Assembly (NCBI RefSeq): GCF_014843845.1
Contig: NZ_JHQS01000060.1
Location: 124,001 to 188,000, forward strand
Length of the DNA: 64,000 nucleotides
Direction: 5' to 3'
DNA from: Mesorhizobium amorphae
GTDB taxonomy: Bacteria > Pseudomonadota > Alphaproteobacteria > Rhizobiales > Rhizobiaceae
The position numbers were made by a program, and so were the translations under genes. The notes under the pieces are model-generated. The model did no database searches and was not told where the DNA came from. It worked only from the letters and a program-made list of their open reading frames with translations. Shown here piece by piece: positions 1 through 9,816 of this stretch. Every line of letters begins with the position of its first letter. The stretch's first letter is position 1.

Positions 1-242
1 GGACGCAGTTTCCCGGCGCGCAGGAAATCCGCGTCCTCGATGGCACGGCCCGCGACGAAGGCGCGCCAGTCTACGCAATGGTCCTCGCGATCCGCTATCC
101 CGACATGGCCACGTGCGAACGGGCGCTTCAATCCTCGGTTCGGTTCGAGAGTCGCGAAGTGACCGGCGAGCTGTTGAAGATGTTCACCGGCCGCGTTCAC
201 CACCATGTCTTCGACATGAACGAATACGCGCCGGCGGGATGA
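1..242 (+). CDS. EthD-like (dimeric alpha/beta barrel) protein, 3' end only
   Basis: The reading frame is open from base 3 to a TGA at 240-242; the start lies outside the window. The visible ~79 residues include IRYPDMATCERALQSS and a C-terminal HHHVFDMNEY. This pattern resembles EthD-domain proteins, small alpha/beta-barrel proteins often found with oxidative degradation genes. No catalytic residue can be assigned from the fragment. The family call is by resemblance only; another ferredoxin-like stress or monooxygenase-like barrel is possible. Confidence 0.55.
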   Translation, partial: TQFPGAQEIRVLDGTARDEGAPVYAMVLAIRYPDMATCERALQSSVRFESREVTGELLKMFTGRVHHHVFDMNEYAPAG

Positions 243-284
243 CCCTGCCGGGCGATCCGGCCGCGTACTCCCGTGCTTGCCGGC

Positions 285-908
285 TCATCGGCCTGCGGCC
301 GTCATGATGGCTTGCCGGTCGGGTTCGCTGGACAGATCGATACGGACCACCGTTCCGGTTCGGACCGGCTTGCGCAGAGCCTTTGCGCCGTCCGAGTCGA
401 CGGTCAGCAAGCGCCGCTCCTCCAGGGCCTGAAGGCGCGACCTGGAGATGTCGAGCTCGCCGGCGAGCAGGCGGTCAAGTCGCAACGACGTCATCGTTTC
501 GAGGGTGAGCCGAAGTTCGAGCGCGGTTGCGGCTTTCGGTCCATCGCCGAGCCTCTGCTTGTGAACGGCGACATCTGGAAATTCCTCGATGCGCCCGACC
601 TGGCCTCGCAGGGCCACGACATCGAAAGCGTGTTGGCGGGCGAGTGCCGCGTCGTTGCTCTCCAGCGCCTGCAGCAGGGCCGGTTCGATGTCGCGGCGAT
701 TGCAGCGCTCCAGAATGCCGAAATTCCAGGAATTGTCGCAATCGATGCAGCGGTAGACAAGCCAGGCGTCGATGCGCTTGCCGTTGGCGTTGACGCGGAA
801 TTTGCCGCTGCATTGATACGGCTTGGTGCCGCAGCGGTTGCAGTTGATGAAAGGTCGAGGCGCGATTTTGGGCGTGATCGCCCAGCGGATACGCAAGTAA
901 GAAGACAT
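285..908 (-). CDS. DUF1062 domain-containing protein
   Basis: The 207-residue protein starts with an RIRW-type segment and carries a CNRCGTKPYQCSGKFRVNAN block followed by YRCIDCDNSWN, giving two CxxC pairs (about residues 23-26 and 54-57) that probably bind a metal ion. This arrangement is characteristic of the DUF1062 family, whose function is unknown. The C-terminal half is arginine- and leucine-rich and ends in a short RNA-binding-like segment (LDISRSRLQALEERRLL) that resembles an S4-type helix pair; this last point is inference. It stands alone, convergent with the EthD-like gene. Confidence 0.7.
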   Translation of the reverse strand: MSSYLRIRWAITPKIAPRPFINCNRCGTKPYQCSGKFRVNANGKRIDAWLVYRCIDCDNSWNFGILERCNRRDIEPALLQALESNDAALARQHAFDVVALRGQVGRIEEFPDVAVHKQRLGDGPKAATALELRLTLETMTSLRLDRLLAGELDISRSRLQALEERRLLTVDSDGAKALRKPVRTGTVVRIDLSSEPDRQAIMTAAGR

Positions 909-1300
909 GCCGATAAGCCCTTCCCGTCGGGAAGTTCGTCAGACCGGCGATGTCGAGAGCCCATGCGGGCACGGCGTGGCGAGAGGCTGCGGCGATTGGA
1001 AAACAGGCGTCACGGGCGGCTTGCGCGCGACAGCGGTTCAGCAGTGCCAAACCGGTCTCGAACCGCCACCCTGAGGAACACATGAAATGAAAACAGGCAT
1101 CGCGGATGCGGTGCCACGCACTGTGTCGGGGGAGTTGACGAGACCGGCGGTTACGTAGGCAAAGTGAAACTCGAAAATCGTGTCGGGGCGGCATTTCTAG
1201 CCTTTGGGCGGGTGGTCCAGCAAGTCTCTCCTTGCGGCGCTACCGTCGCCGGGCCAGTTGAGCTAGTTATGGGCCGAACGTTTCAAACAGAGATCCCGCC
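909..1300. other. Intergenic stretch with no recognisable gene
   Basis: About 390 bases between the divergent DUF1062 and LysE-type genes. Reading frames across it are arginine-rich shadows without ribosome-binding sites. It presumably holds both promoters, but no convincing -35/-10 pair, terminator or repeat was found. Confidence 0.4.
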
Positions 1301-1915
1301 ATGCAGCTCACGTCGCTCCTGATATTTGCCGCCGCTCTATTCGTCGCTGCCGGCTCACCCGGACCGTCGATCGCCGCCCTTGTGGCGCGGGTGATCGCCA
1401 AGGGGTTTCGCGATGTGTTCCCGTTTCTGCTCGCCATGTGGATCGGCGAAGGCATCTGGCTGTCGCTGGCGGTGTTCGGGCTGGCGGTGGTGGCGCAGAC
1501 CTTCCATTTCGCTTTCGTCATCGTGAAATGGATCGGCGTCGCCTATCTCGTCTATCTGGCCTGGAAGATGTGGACCGCACCGGTCGAGGCGAAGGAAGGC
1601 GAGATGCCGCGCGAGGATTCACCGGCAAAGCTCTTCCTCGCCGGCATGGCGGTGACATTAGGCAATCCCAAGATCATGATGTTCTATCTGGCGCTGTTGC
1701 CGACCATCATCGACCTCGCCTCGGTCAGCGTCGTCGGTTGGGTCGAGCTGACAGCGACCATGGCCGTGGTCCTGGTCGCCATCGATCTTGCCTGGGTGCT
1801 GGCCGCCGCGCAGGCCCGCAAGCTGCTCAAGAGCAAGCGCGCGATGAAGATCGCCAACCGCATCAGCGCCGGCACCATGGCCGGCGCCGCTGCTGCAATC
1901 GCCGCGCGCTCCTGA
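1301..1915 (+). CDS. LysE/RhtB family amino-acid exporter
   Basis: The 204-residue hydrophobic protein has about six predicted membrane segments and the family's N-terminal SPGPS signature (residues 19-23). LysE/RhtB proteins export amino acids such as lysine, homoserine or threonine through the inner membrane; the substrate cannot be told from sequence. Length matches the family norm (200-210). The ATG at 1301 is the only start that keeps the first membrane segment intact. It stands alone on the plus strand and is convergent with the YCII gene, leaving only five bases between stops. Confidence 0.85.
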   Translation: MQLTSLLIFAAALFVAAGSPGPSIAALVARVIAKGFRDVFPFLLAMWIGEGIWLSLAVFGLAVVAQTFHFAFVIVKWIGVAYLVYLAWKMWTAPVEAKEGEMPREDSPAKLFLAGMAVTLGNPKIMMFYLALLPTIIDLASVSVVGWVELTATMAVVLVAIDLAWVLAAAQARKLLKSKRAMKIANRISAGTMAGAAAAIAARS

Positions 1916-1920
1916 ACACG

Positions 1921-2244
1921 TCACGTCATTTCGATGATCGGCGCGATCTCGACGCTGAAGGCCGGATCCATCAGGATCGGGCAATCCTTGGCCTTGGCGA
2001 CGGCATCGTCGATGTCCTTCGCTTCGACGATCGTGTAACCGGCGGTCGGATTGCTGCCGCCATTGTTCTCGACCTTGCCGCCGGGCAGCACCATCTTCGA
2101 CATGCCGACCGGATTGCCGCCGTCGACCACGGCCGAGCCGAGCTTGCCGTACCAGCCGGTCCAGGCGTCCATTGCGGCTTTCCGCTCGGCCTCGTCGGTC
2201 GGCATCTTGCCCGAGCCATGGTAGACATAGAGAAACTTCGCCAT
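1921..2244 (-). CDS. YCII-related (DGPF-like) domain protein
   Basis: The 107-residue protein begins MAKFLYVYHGSG and contains the small alpha/beta fold pattern of YCII/DGPF domain proteins, including the VEAKDIDDAVAKAKDCP helix. Such proteins often accompany ECF sigma factors, but none is visible here. Biochemical role is unknown. A purine-rich GGAGGAGAAC stretch just upstream of the ATG (reading the minus strand) supports this start. Confidence 0.7.
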   Translation of the reverse strand: MAKFLYVYHGSGKMPTDEAERKAAMDAWTGWYGKLGSAVVDGGNPVGMSKMVLPGGKVENNGGSNPTAGYTIVEAKDIDDAVAKAKDCPILMDPAFSVEIAPIIEMT

Positions 2245-2411
2245 GTTCTCCTCCCTTGATCAGCGGCATCGAACCGGCATGCGGTCATGCCGCCCGCCGA
2301 TCATCGGACCAAACAGGCGAACACGCAACGGGAATGCTTAATCGCAATATGCAAAATGGTGAGCAGCTAGACTTTGTCCAACAGGTTCATGCTATCCGAC
2401 GTGCCTACCTT

Positions 2412-2807
2412 TCAGCCGGCGAAACATCCCAAGACGCCGCAAGCTGTGCATCGTACACCGACGTAAAGCCAGCGAACGCCGCCACGTGCCGGATAAATGG
2501 AGAAGCCGACGCCAATATTTGTGGCTTCGGAATCGCATTCGATGCACACCCGGCGCTCCGGCTTGGATTCGTCCCAAAACTCCTCACTGTCACAGATAAG
2601 ATGTTCTAACCCGCAGGCCGTGCATGTCCGTCGCGCCACGCCTTCATCATCGTCGGCATCGAGAAGAAACGAGGTGGAACCGCATTTACATCGCGCGAGC
2701 CTGAAGTCGTGGACCTCATAGCCTTCGGTTGCGTAGGCGCTCAGGTATTCTGCGATATCGTTCGGTTCGCTGCCAATCCACCACTCGCCAGAAGTGTCTA
2801 TCGCCAT
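2412..2807 (-). CDS. Zinc-ribbon-like hypothetical protein, truncated by an in-frame TGA
   Basis: The 131-residue product carries CKCG, CTACG, CIEC and CTACG pairs, so it probably binds one or two zinc ions. The function is unknown. The open frame ends at TGA 2412-2414, but the same frame continues for 14 sensible codons (KVGTSDSMNLLDKV) to a TAG at 2367-2369. A tryptophan codon (TGG) at the TGA would restore a 146-residue protein with a normal-looking tail. The gene therefore looks freshly truncated, or carries a sequencing error. It ends short of the next gene and starts four bases from the stop of the peroxidase-like gene, so the two may be co-transcribed. Confidence 0.6.
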   Translation of the reverse strand: MAIDTSGEWWIGSEPNDIAEYLSAYATEGYEVHDFRLARCKCGSTSFLLDADDDEGVARRTCTACGLEHLICDSEEFWDESKPERRVCIECDSEATNIGVGFSIYPARGGVRWLYVGVRCTACGVLGCFAG

Positions 2808-2810
2808 CGG

Positions 2811-3374
2811 TCACCGCGCCATGGCGTGGTAGTCGTCGTTGGGCCGCATGTCGATTGCCGCCGCCACCCGGTTCGACATGTTGAAGAAGGCGGCGGTCGA
2901 AGCGATGTCCCAGATGTCGCGGTCGGAGAAACCGGCCTTTCGCAACGCTGCCCGGTCGGCCTCGACGATCTTTGCCGGCTCTTCGGTCAGCTTGACCGCG
3001 AATTCGAGCATGGCGCGCTGCCGGTCCGACAGGTCGGCGGCGCGGAAGTTCATCACCATCATTTCGCCAAGCGTCGGGTCGCCGGAAAGCTGGCGCACGG
3101 CCGCGCCGTGCGCGGTCAGGCAGTAGTAGCAATGGTTGATCGAGGAGACGACGACCGCGATCATTTCGCGCTCCAGCTTCGACAGGCCGGAGTCGCCCAG
3201 CATCAGATCGTTGTACGTATCGGTGAAGGCGCGCAGCTTCTTCTCGTCGAAGGCATAGGACAGCAGCACATTGGGAACGAGGCCGAGCTTCTCCTCGCAT
3301 TTGGCGAAGTAGGCTTTTGTCGTCTCGCTCAGCTCCGCCTGCGCAAGGTCGAGCGCCATAATCTTGCCGGTCAT
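2811..3374 (-). CDS. AhpD-like / peroxidase-related alkylhydroperoxidase-family protein
   Basis: The 187-residue protein has the AhpD-fold redox motif HCYYCLTAH (Cys82 and Cys85, His89 counted from this start), as in uncharacterised peroxidase-related enzymes of the carboxymuconolactone decarboxylase/AhpD superfamily. The expected role is thiol-dependent reduction of organic peroxides. Two in-frame ATGs exist, at 3380 and 3374. The GAGGAGG ribosome-binding site sits directly against the first but seven bases ahead of the second, so 3374 is chosen. It is divergent from the glutamate dehydrogenase gene. Confidence 0.75.
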   Translation of the reverse strand: MTGKIMALDLAQAELSETTKAYFAKCEEKLGLVPNVLLSYAFDEKKLRAFTDTYNDLMLGDSGLSKLEREMIAVVVSSINHCYYCLTAHGAAVRQLSGDPTLGEMMVMNFRAADLSDRQRAMLEFAVKLTEEPAKIVEADRAALRKAGFSDRDIWDIASTAAFFNMSNRVAAAIDMRPNDDYHAMAR

Positions 3375-3511
3375 CGGCATTCCTCCTCATGCATTCGACG
3401 GTCAGTTTCGGCCCTGCGATATTTCTTCGCAAGCCGTCAAACCTTTGTCGCCAAATACCGGTCATCTGCTACCATAGTCGCAAAAGCATATGACGGGAGG
3501 GATTTGACACC

Positions 3512-6500
3512 ATGGCCAGCCTCAAAACAGCAAGCCAGTCGAAAAAGGCGAGTCCGGCCAAGAAGGATGCGGCAAGGGGGGGCGAAAAAACCGGCAAGCT
3601 TGCCGATTACCTGCTTGCCCGGGCACCGGCCGAAGACGTCGCCGCCTATGATGCCGCCGACCTCGAACGCGCCGCCGATCTGGCCGGACGCGCCGTCGCC
3701 AGACACAGGAAGGGCGACTGCGTCGTCGCCATAGACGTCGAGTCCGGGGTCGTGCGCCAGGGCCGGCCGCTGACGGTCATCACCGTCGTCAACGACAACA
3801 TGCCGTTCCTTTTCGATTCGATCCTCGGCGAGATCACCGAGGGTGCCGGCGAGCCGCTGCTGGTCACCCATCCGGTCGTCGTCGTCAGGCACGGCAAGAG
3901 CGGCGTCGATGAAATCCTCGGCGATGGCGGCTTTGCCAAGGGCGATCTCAGCCACGACCGGCTGAGCGTCGTCCATGTCCATATCGGTCGCATGTCTGCT
4001 GACCAGGCCGAGGCTTTGGCCGGACGGCTGAGGAAGCTGCTTGGCCAGGTGCGCGCCGCAGTCACCGACTGGAAGCCGATGCTGGCCCGCCTCGACCAGG
4101 CAATCTCGGAGTTCCGCTACGCGCCGGTGCCGCTCGACAAGGCGCATGTCACCGAGGCGATCGCCTTCCTCGAATGGCTGCGCGACGACAATTTCACCTT
4201 CCTCGGCATGCGCGAATTCAAATATACCGGTGGCGAGAAGAGCGGCACGCTGGAGCGCGCCGAGAAGCCCGGCCTCGGCATCCTGTCCGATCCGGACGTG
4301 CTGGTTTTGAGGCGCGGCACCGAAGCGGTGACGACGACGCCCGAGATCCGCGCCTTCCTGCATGGACCGGAGCCGCTGATCGTCACCAAGGCCAATGCCA
4401 AGTCTTCGGTGCATCGCCGTATCTATCTCGATTACATCGGCGTCAAGACCTACACAGCCAAGGGTACGCTTTCGGGCGAACTGCGCATCGTCGGCCTGTT
4501 CACTTCGACCGCCTACACGCGCTCGGTGATGAAGATCCCCTATCTCAGGTCGAAGGCCGAGACCGTCATTACCAAATCCGGCTTCAATCCCGGCGATCAC
4601 TCCGGCAAGGCGCTGATCAACGTGCTGGAAAGCTATCCGCGCGACGAGTTGTTCCAGGTGCCGATTCCGATCCTCAGGAAGCACGCCGAGGCGATCCTCG
4701 GACTGATCGAACGGCCGCGCGTCAGGGCGCTGGTGCGCGCCGACCAGTTCGACCGTTTCGTCTCGATCCTCGTCTTCGTGCCGCGCGACCGCTACGACAG
4801 CGTCGTGCGCGAGAAGGTCGGCACGTACCTCAAGACGGTGTTCGAAGGCCGGCTGTCGGCCTATTACCCGGCCTTCCCGGAAGGCGGGCTGGCGCGCGTG
4901 CATTTCATCATCGGCCGCTCCGGCGGCAAGACGCCGAAGGTCGAGCAGGCGACGATCGAAGCGGCAATCCGCGACATCGTGCGCACCTGGGACGACGCGC
5001 TGCGTGAAACCGCGGCCGAGACCGGCACGGAAGCGGCGCTCACCGCGATCGCCGCGCGCTTTTCGGAAAGCTATCGCGATAGTTTCCCGGCAGCGGTGGC
5101 GCTGGCCGATGCCGGGCGGATCGCCAGGATCAGTGCCGCCAATCCGATCGCTATCGACTATTACCGGCATGCCGACCAGCAGCCGCACCAGGCGGCGCTG
5201 AAGATCTATCACCATGGCAGCCCCGTGGCGCTGTCGAGGCGGGTGCCGGTGCTGGAAAACATCGGCTTCCGCGTCATCAGCGAGCGCACCTTCGAGGTCG
5301 GTGAGGAAGCGACCGACAAGGTCTTCATCCACGACATGGAGCTCGAGAACAGCTACGGCAAGCCGATCGACCTCGGCGACGGCGGCGGGCTGTTCGAGGA
5401 CGCCTTCCTGTCGGTCTGGCGCGGCGACATCGACAATGACGGTTATAACGGCCTGGCGCAGACCGCCGGCCTGTGGTCGGGCGAAGTCACCATCCTGCGC
5501 GCCTATGGCCGCTATCTGCAGCAGGCCGGCATCCCGCAGAGCCAGGATTTCATCGCCGCAGCGCTCAACCGCTATCCGGATATTGCGCGCGGCCTGCATG
5601 CGCTGTTCGTCGCCCGCCTCGGGCCGACGGCCGAGACGGAAGGCGTGGTGGCGGCCAAGCACCTCAAGGCCAAGATCAGGGATGCGCTGGAGGAGGTGCC
5701 CAACATCGATGACGACACCATCATCCGCCGCTACCTCAACCTGATCGAAGCTTCGCTGCGCACCAATCATTTCGTTGCCGATACGAAAGCAAAAGGCCAG
5801 TCGCTGGCGATCAAGCTCGACTCGCAGGTGGTCGACGGGCTGCCGGCGCCACGGCCGTGGCGGGAGATCTTCGTCTATGGCTCGGAGGTCGAAGGCGTGC
5901 ATCTGCGCTTCGGCCCTGTCGCGCGCGGCGGCCTGCGCTGGTCGGACCGCGCCCAGGACTACCGCACCGAGGTGCTCGGCCTGGTCAAGGCGCAGCAGGT
6001 CAAGAATGCCGTCATCGTGCCGGTCGGCGCCAAGGGCGGCTTCTATCCGAAGAAGCTGCCGACGAGCGCCGGCCGCGACGCCATCTTCGAAGCCGGAACC
6101 TCGGCCTACAAGAACTACGTCTCCAGCCTGCTGTCGATCACCGACAACATCGGCATCGACGAGGTCATTCCGCCGGCCGGCGTGATCCGGCGTGACCAGG
6201 ACGATCCCTATTTCGTCGTCGCCGCCGACAAGGGCACGGCGACCTTCTCCGACACCGCCAATGCCATCTCGGAGAAGCACGGCTTCTGGCTCGACGATGC
6301 CTTCGCCAGCGGCGGTTCGGCCGGCTACGACCACAAGAAGATGGGCATCACCGCCAAGGGCGGCTGGGAAGCGGTGAAGCGGCATTTCCGCGAGATGAAC
6401 CGCGACATCCAGACCGCGCCCTTCACCGTCGTCGGCGTCGGCGACATGTCGGGCGATGTGTTCGGCAACGGCATGCTGCTGTCGCCGCAGACGCGGCTGA

Positions 6501-8311
6501 TCGCCGCCTTCGACCATCGCGACATCTTCATCGATCCCGATCCGGACATGGCGGCCTCGATGGCCGAGCGCCAGCGCATGTTCGCTTTGCCGCGCTCGAG
6601 CTGGCAGGACTACGACAAGACCAAGCTGTCGGAAGGCGGCGTCATCGTCTCGCGCAGCCAGAAGTCGATCACGCTGCCGGCGGCGGCTGCCGCGGCCATC
6701 GGCCTTGGCAAGACCACCGCGACGCCGGTCGAGATCATGAACGCCATTCTCAAGGCGCCGGTCGATCTTTTGTGGTTCGGCGGCATCGGCACCTATCTCA
6801 GGGCCTCCACCGAAACCAATGCCGATGTCGGCGACCGCGCCAATGACGCCATCCGCATCACCGCGCTCGACGTGCGCGCCAAGGTCATCGGCGAGGGCGC
6901 CAATCTTGGCGTGACGCAGCGGGCGCGCATCGAGTTCGGGCTTGCGGGCGGCCGCTGCAATTCCGACGCCATCGACAATTCGGCGGGCGTCAACTGCTCC
7001 GACGTCGAAGTCAACATCAAGATCGCGCTGGCTTCGGCCATGCGCAAGGGATCGCTGACCCGGCCGGCGCGCAACAAATTGCTGGCCGAGATGACCGATG
7101 AGGTCGGCTCACTGGTGCTGTCCAACAACTACCAGCAGACGCTGGCGCTTTCGATGGCGCGCAAGCGCGGGCTCGCCGATATCGCGCATCAGAGCCGCTT
7201 CATGTCGGCGCTCGAAGCACGCGGTCTGCTCGATCGCGCCGTCGAGACGCTGCCGTCGCCGGCGGCGCTTGCCGAGCGCGAGGCGCGCGGCGAGCCGCTG
7301 ACAAGGGCCGAGCTCGGCGTGCTGCTCGCCTATGCCAAGATCGTGCTGTTCTCCGACATCGTCGCCAGCGACGTGCCGGACGATGTGCATTTCGACCGCG
7401 ACCTGATGGGCTATTTCCCGGACCGGATGGCGAAGAAATACGCCGCCGAGATCCACGGCCACCGGCTGCGCCGCGAGATCATCACCCGCGTCCTGGCCAA
7501 CGACCTGGTCAATCGCGGCGGACCTTCCTTCGTCAACCGGCTGCAGGAAGCCACCGGCCGAACCGCCGCCGACGTGGTGCGCACCTTCGCCGTGGTGCGG
7601 GACGGTTTTGCCCTGCCGGCGCTCTATCGCGAGATCGACGCGCTCGACAACCAGATCGACGGCCAGGTGCAGCTCGATCTCTATCAGGCGATTAGCCGGC
7701 TTATCTTCGTGACAAGCGGCTGGTATCTTAAGAACGATGCCGGCACGGCCGCGCTCGGCCAGCGGATTGCCGAGCTGCAGGAGGCGCGCAAGGCACTGGA
7801 GCCAAAACTCGCCTCGCTGCTGCCCGCCTTCTCGCGCGAGCGGATCGAGGCGCGGCGGCATGGTCTGTTCAAGGCCGGCGCGCCGGAGAAGCTCGCCGCG
7901 CAGCTGGCGCTGACCGATGTGGCGGAACTGATCCCCGACATCGCGCTGACGGCCAGGACGGCCAATGCCGATATCGTCGCCGCCGCCAAGGCCTTCTTCG
8001 CCGTCAGCGACGCCTTCCGCATTCCGCGAGTCGAAGATGCGGCGCGCTCGATCACGCCCTCCGACTACTACGACCAGCTCGCTCTGTCGCGCGCGACCGA
8101 CACGATCGGCGCGGCCAGGCGCGGCATAGCGGTGGCGGCGCTCACCGGCCATGCCAAGGCGGCCGACCCGGTGGCGGCCTGGCTGGAGGCCGGTGGCGAG
8201 CGGGTCGGGCGCATCCGCGAGCGGCTGCAGGCGCTGACCGAGGGCGGCGACATCACCGTGTCGCGGCTGTCGGTGGCGTCAGGGCTGATGAGCGATCTGA
8301 CGGGGATGTGA
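3512..8311 (+). CDS. gdhB: NAD-specific glutamate dehydrogenase, large (180-kDa) class
   Basis: The 1599-residue protein converts glutamate to 2-oxoglutarate and ammonia with NAD+, the catabolic direction. Its length is typical of the 180-kDa class. Residues ~1-700 form the long regulatory region with ACT-like modules. The catalytic core begins near GGLRWSDR (about 809-816), followed by PVGAKGGF with the catalytic lysine (about 836-843). A Rossmann-type NAD-binding region lies near 1060-1160 (VIGEGANLG), and a long C-terminal helical region follows. The ATG at 3512 precedes a lysine/alanine-rich segment; no stronger start is visible. It is transcribed alone, with a hairpin terminator at 8358. 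Confidence 0.93.
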   Translation: MASLKTASQSKKASPAKKDAARGGEKTGKLADYLLARAPAEDVAAYDAADLERAADLAGRAVARHRKGDCVVAIDVESGVVRQGRPLTVITVVNDNMPFLFDSILGEITEGAGEPLLVTHPVVVVRHGKSGVDEILGDGGFAKGDLSHDRLSVVHVHIGRMSADQAEALAGRLRKLLGQVRAAVTDWKPMLARLDQAISEFRYAPVPLDKAHVTEAIAFLEWLRDDNFTFLGMREFKYTGGEKSGTLERAEKPGLGILSDPDVLVLRRGTEAVTTTPEIRAFLHGPEPLIVTKANAKSSVHRRIYLDYIGVKTYTAKGTLSGELRIVGLFTSTAYTRSVMKIPYLRSKAETVITKSGFNPGDHSGKALINVLESYPRDELFQVPIPILRKHAEAILGLIERPRVRALVRADQFDRFVSILVFVPRDRYDSVVREKVGTYLKTVFEGRLSAYYPAFPEGGLARVHFIIGRSGGKTPKVEQATIEAAIRDIVRTWDDALRETAAETGTEAALTAIAARFSESYRDSFPAAVALADAGRIARISAANPIAIDYYRHADQQPHQAALKIYHHGSPVALSRRVPVLENIGFRVISERTFEVGEEATDKVFIHDMELENSYGKPIDLGDGGGLFEDAFLSVWRGDIDNDGYNGLAQTAGLWSGEVTILRAYGRYLQQAGIPQSQDFIAAALNRYPDIARGLHALFVARLGPTAETEGVVAAKHLKAKIRDALEEVPNIDDDTIIRRYLNLIEASLRTNHFVADTKAKGQSLAIKLDSQVVDGLPAPRPWREIFVYGSEVEGVHLRFGPVARGGLRWSDRAQDYRTEVLGLVKAQQVKNAVIVPVGAKGGFYPKKLPTSAGRDAIFEAGTSAYKNYVSSLLSITDNIGIDEVIPPAGVIRRDQDDPYFVVAADKGTATFSDTANAISEKHGFWLDDAFASGGSAGYDHKKMGITAKGGWEAVKRHFREMNRDIQTAPFTVVGVGDMSGDVFGNGMLLSPQTRLIAAFDHRDIFIDPDPDMAASMAERQRMFALPRSSWQDYDKTKLSEGGVIVSRSQKSITLPAAAAAAIGLGKTTATPVEIMNAILKAPVDLLWFGGIGTYLRASTETNADVGDRANDAIRITALDVRAKVIGEGANLGVTQRARIEFGLAGGRCNSDAIDNSAGVNCSDVEVNIKIALASAMRKGSLTRPARNKLLAEMTDEVGSLVLSNNYQQTLALSMARKRGLADIAHQSRFMSALEARGLLDRAVETLPSPAALAEREARGEPLTRAELGVLLAYAKIVLFSDIVASDVPDDVHFDRDLMGYFPDRMAKKYAAEIHGHRLRREIITRVLANDLVNRGGPSFVNRLQEATGRTAADVVRTFAVVRDGFALPALYREIDALDNQIDGQVQLDLYQAISRLIFVTSGWYLKNDAGTAALGQRIAELQEARKALEPKLASLLPAFSRERIEARRHGLFKAGAPEKLAAQLALTDVAELIPDIALTARTANADIVAAAKAFFAVSDAFRIPRVEDAARSITPSDYYDQLALSRATDTIGAARRGIAVAALTGHAKAADPVAAWLEAGGERVGRIRERLQALTEGGDITVSRLSVASGLMSDLTGM

Positions 8312-8357
8312 GCCAGATCGGGCGAGATTGCTGGCAGGAACTACGCTATAGAGCTAC

Positions 8358-8381
8358 ACGGCGCCCTGCTTCGGGCGCCGT
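8358..8381 (+). terminator. Probable rho-independent terminator after gdhB
   Basis: A perfect 9-bp stem (ACGGCGCCC with GGGCGCCGT) surrounds a 6-base loop, followed by a short TTCT. The T-run is weak, so efficiency is uncertain. It sits 46 bases past the gdhB stop and just before the MFS gene. Confidence 0.55.
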
Positions 8382-8396
8382 TCTGCGGGAGGGGAC

Positions 8397-9773
8397 ATGA
8401 CCGAGGTGGCAGTGCAGCGGGCATCGGGACGCGGCATCTGGGGATGGATGCTGTTCGACTGGGCGGCGCAGCCGTTCTTCACGGTTGTCACCACCTTCAT
8501 CTTCGGGCCCTACTTCGTCTCACGCATGGCCAGCGATCCGGAGACGGGCCAGGCGGCCTGGGGTTACGGCATAGCAGCGGCGGGCCTGGCTATCGCCGTG
8601 CTGTCGCCGATCCTCGGCTCGATCGCCGACCAGACCGGACCGCGCAAGCCGTGGATCGCGTTCTTCGCTGCGATCAAGATCACCAGTCTGACCCTGCTTT
8701 GGTTCGCCGCGCCCGGTTCGAACCTATTCCTGATCGTGGCGCTGTTCTCGATCGCCTCCGTCGCGGCGGAGTTCTCGACGGTGTTCAACGATTCCATGAT
8801 GCCGCGCCTGGTGCCGAAGAGCGAGATCGGCCGCATCTCGAACATGGCCTGGGGCCTTGGCTATCTCGGCGGCATGATCGCGTTGATCTTCGTCGTCGCC
8901 TGCATGGCCGGTTCGCCGGAGACCGGCAAAACCATCGTCGGCCTCGATCCCATCTTCGGGCTCGATCCAAAGCTCGGCGAGGATGCGCGGGCCACCGGAC
9001 CGCTCTCGGCCGGCTGGTACTTCCTGTTCATCCTGCCGATGTTCTTCTTCACGCCGGACGCCATCAGGGGCATTGCGATCGGGCCGGCAGTGCGCGGGGG
9101 TCTGTCGGAACTGAAGTCGACGCTCGCCGAAGTGCGCCAGCGCAGCGGCATCTTCCGGTTCCTCATTGCCCGCATGATCTATCAGGACGGCGTCAACGCG
9201 CTGCTGGCACTGGGCGGCACGTTTGCGGCGGCAATGTTCCATTGGTCGATCACCGAGATCGGCATGTTCGGCATCATCCTCAATGTCGTCGCCATCGTCG
9301 GTTGCCTGGTTGCCGCCCGTCTCGATACGGCGCTTGGCTCCAAGACGATCGTGCTTATCTCGCTCGTCCTGCTCAGCATCGCCACCATCGGCATCGTCTC
9401 GACCGGCCCGGGCTATACGCTGTTCGGCGCCTGGATGATGCCCGAAACCGATAGCGGCGGATTGTTCGGCACGCCGGCTGAAAAGGCCTATATCTTCTAC
9501 GGCCTGCTGATCGGGCTTGCCTTCGGTCCGGTGCAGGCCTCATCGCGCTCCTATATGGCGCGTAGCGTCACCGCCGCCGAATCGGGCCGCTATTTCGGCA
9601 TCTATGCGCTGGCCGGTCGAGCGACCAGTTTCGCCGCACCCTTCATGGTGGCAACCATCACCTTGGCCAGTGGCTCATCGCGGCTCGGCATGGCGGCCAT
9701 CGTGCTGTTCCTGGCCGCTGGCATGGCGATATTGATCAGGACGCCATATCCGGCCGACCAGCCAGTGGAGTGA
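8397..9773 (+). CDS. MFS transporter, UMF1/Atg22-like family
   Basis: The 458-residue membrane protein begins with a cytosolic tail and then [15 protein letters not shown], the signature start of the UMF1 (vacuole effluxer Atg22-like) branch of the major facilitator superfamily. About 11-12 hydrophobic segments follow, with the loop motif DQTGPRKPW (about residues 79-87) corresponding to MFS motif A. Relatives are proposed to export amino acids or other small molecules; the bacterial substrate is not known. The GGGAGGGG just upstream of ATG 8397 is a good ribosome-binding site. It is convergent with purH. Confidence 0.8.
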   Translation: MTEVAVQRASGRGIWGWMLFDWAAQPFFTVVTTFIFGPYFVSRMASDPETGQAAWGYGIAAAGLAIAVLSPILGSIADQTGPRKPWIAFFAAIKITSLTLLWFAAPGSNLFLIVALFSIASVAAEFSTVFNDSMMPRLVPKSEIGRISNMAWGLGYLGGMIALIFVVACMAGSPETGKTIVGLDPIFGLDPKLGEDARATGPLSAGWYFLFILPMFFFTPDAIRGIAIGPAVRGGLSELKSTLAEVRQRSGIFRFLIARMIYQDGVNALLALGGTFAAAMFHWSITEIGMFGIILNVVAIVGCLVAARLDTALGSKTIVLISLVLLSIATIGIVSTGPGYTLFGAWMMPETDSGGLFGTPAEKAYIFYGLLIGLAFGPVQASSRSYMARSVTAAESGRYFGIYALAGRATSFAAPFMVATITLASGSSRLGMAAIVLFLAAGMAILIRTPYPADQPVE

Positions 9774-9776
9774 GCC

Positions 9777-9809
9777 CTTTTTCTTCTCTCCCGCAAGGGG
9801 AAAGAAAGA
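9777..9809. terminator. Bidirectional terminator between the MFS gene and purH
   Basis: The 43-base gap between convergent genes is a T-rich stretch, CTCTCCC, a GCAA loop, then GGGGAAAGAAAG. The arms pair imperfectly, with T-runs on the left and A-runs on the right, so it could end transcripts from both sides. Confidence 0.5.
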
Positions 9810-9816
9810 GCGCGCC

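Noticed and set aside
3437-6517. 1026-codon open frame opposite gdhB
   Set aside because: It lies wholly antisense to a well-supported gene and reads as arginine/alanine/aspartate-rich shadow, the usual effect of high third-position GC. No homology or ribosome-binding site.
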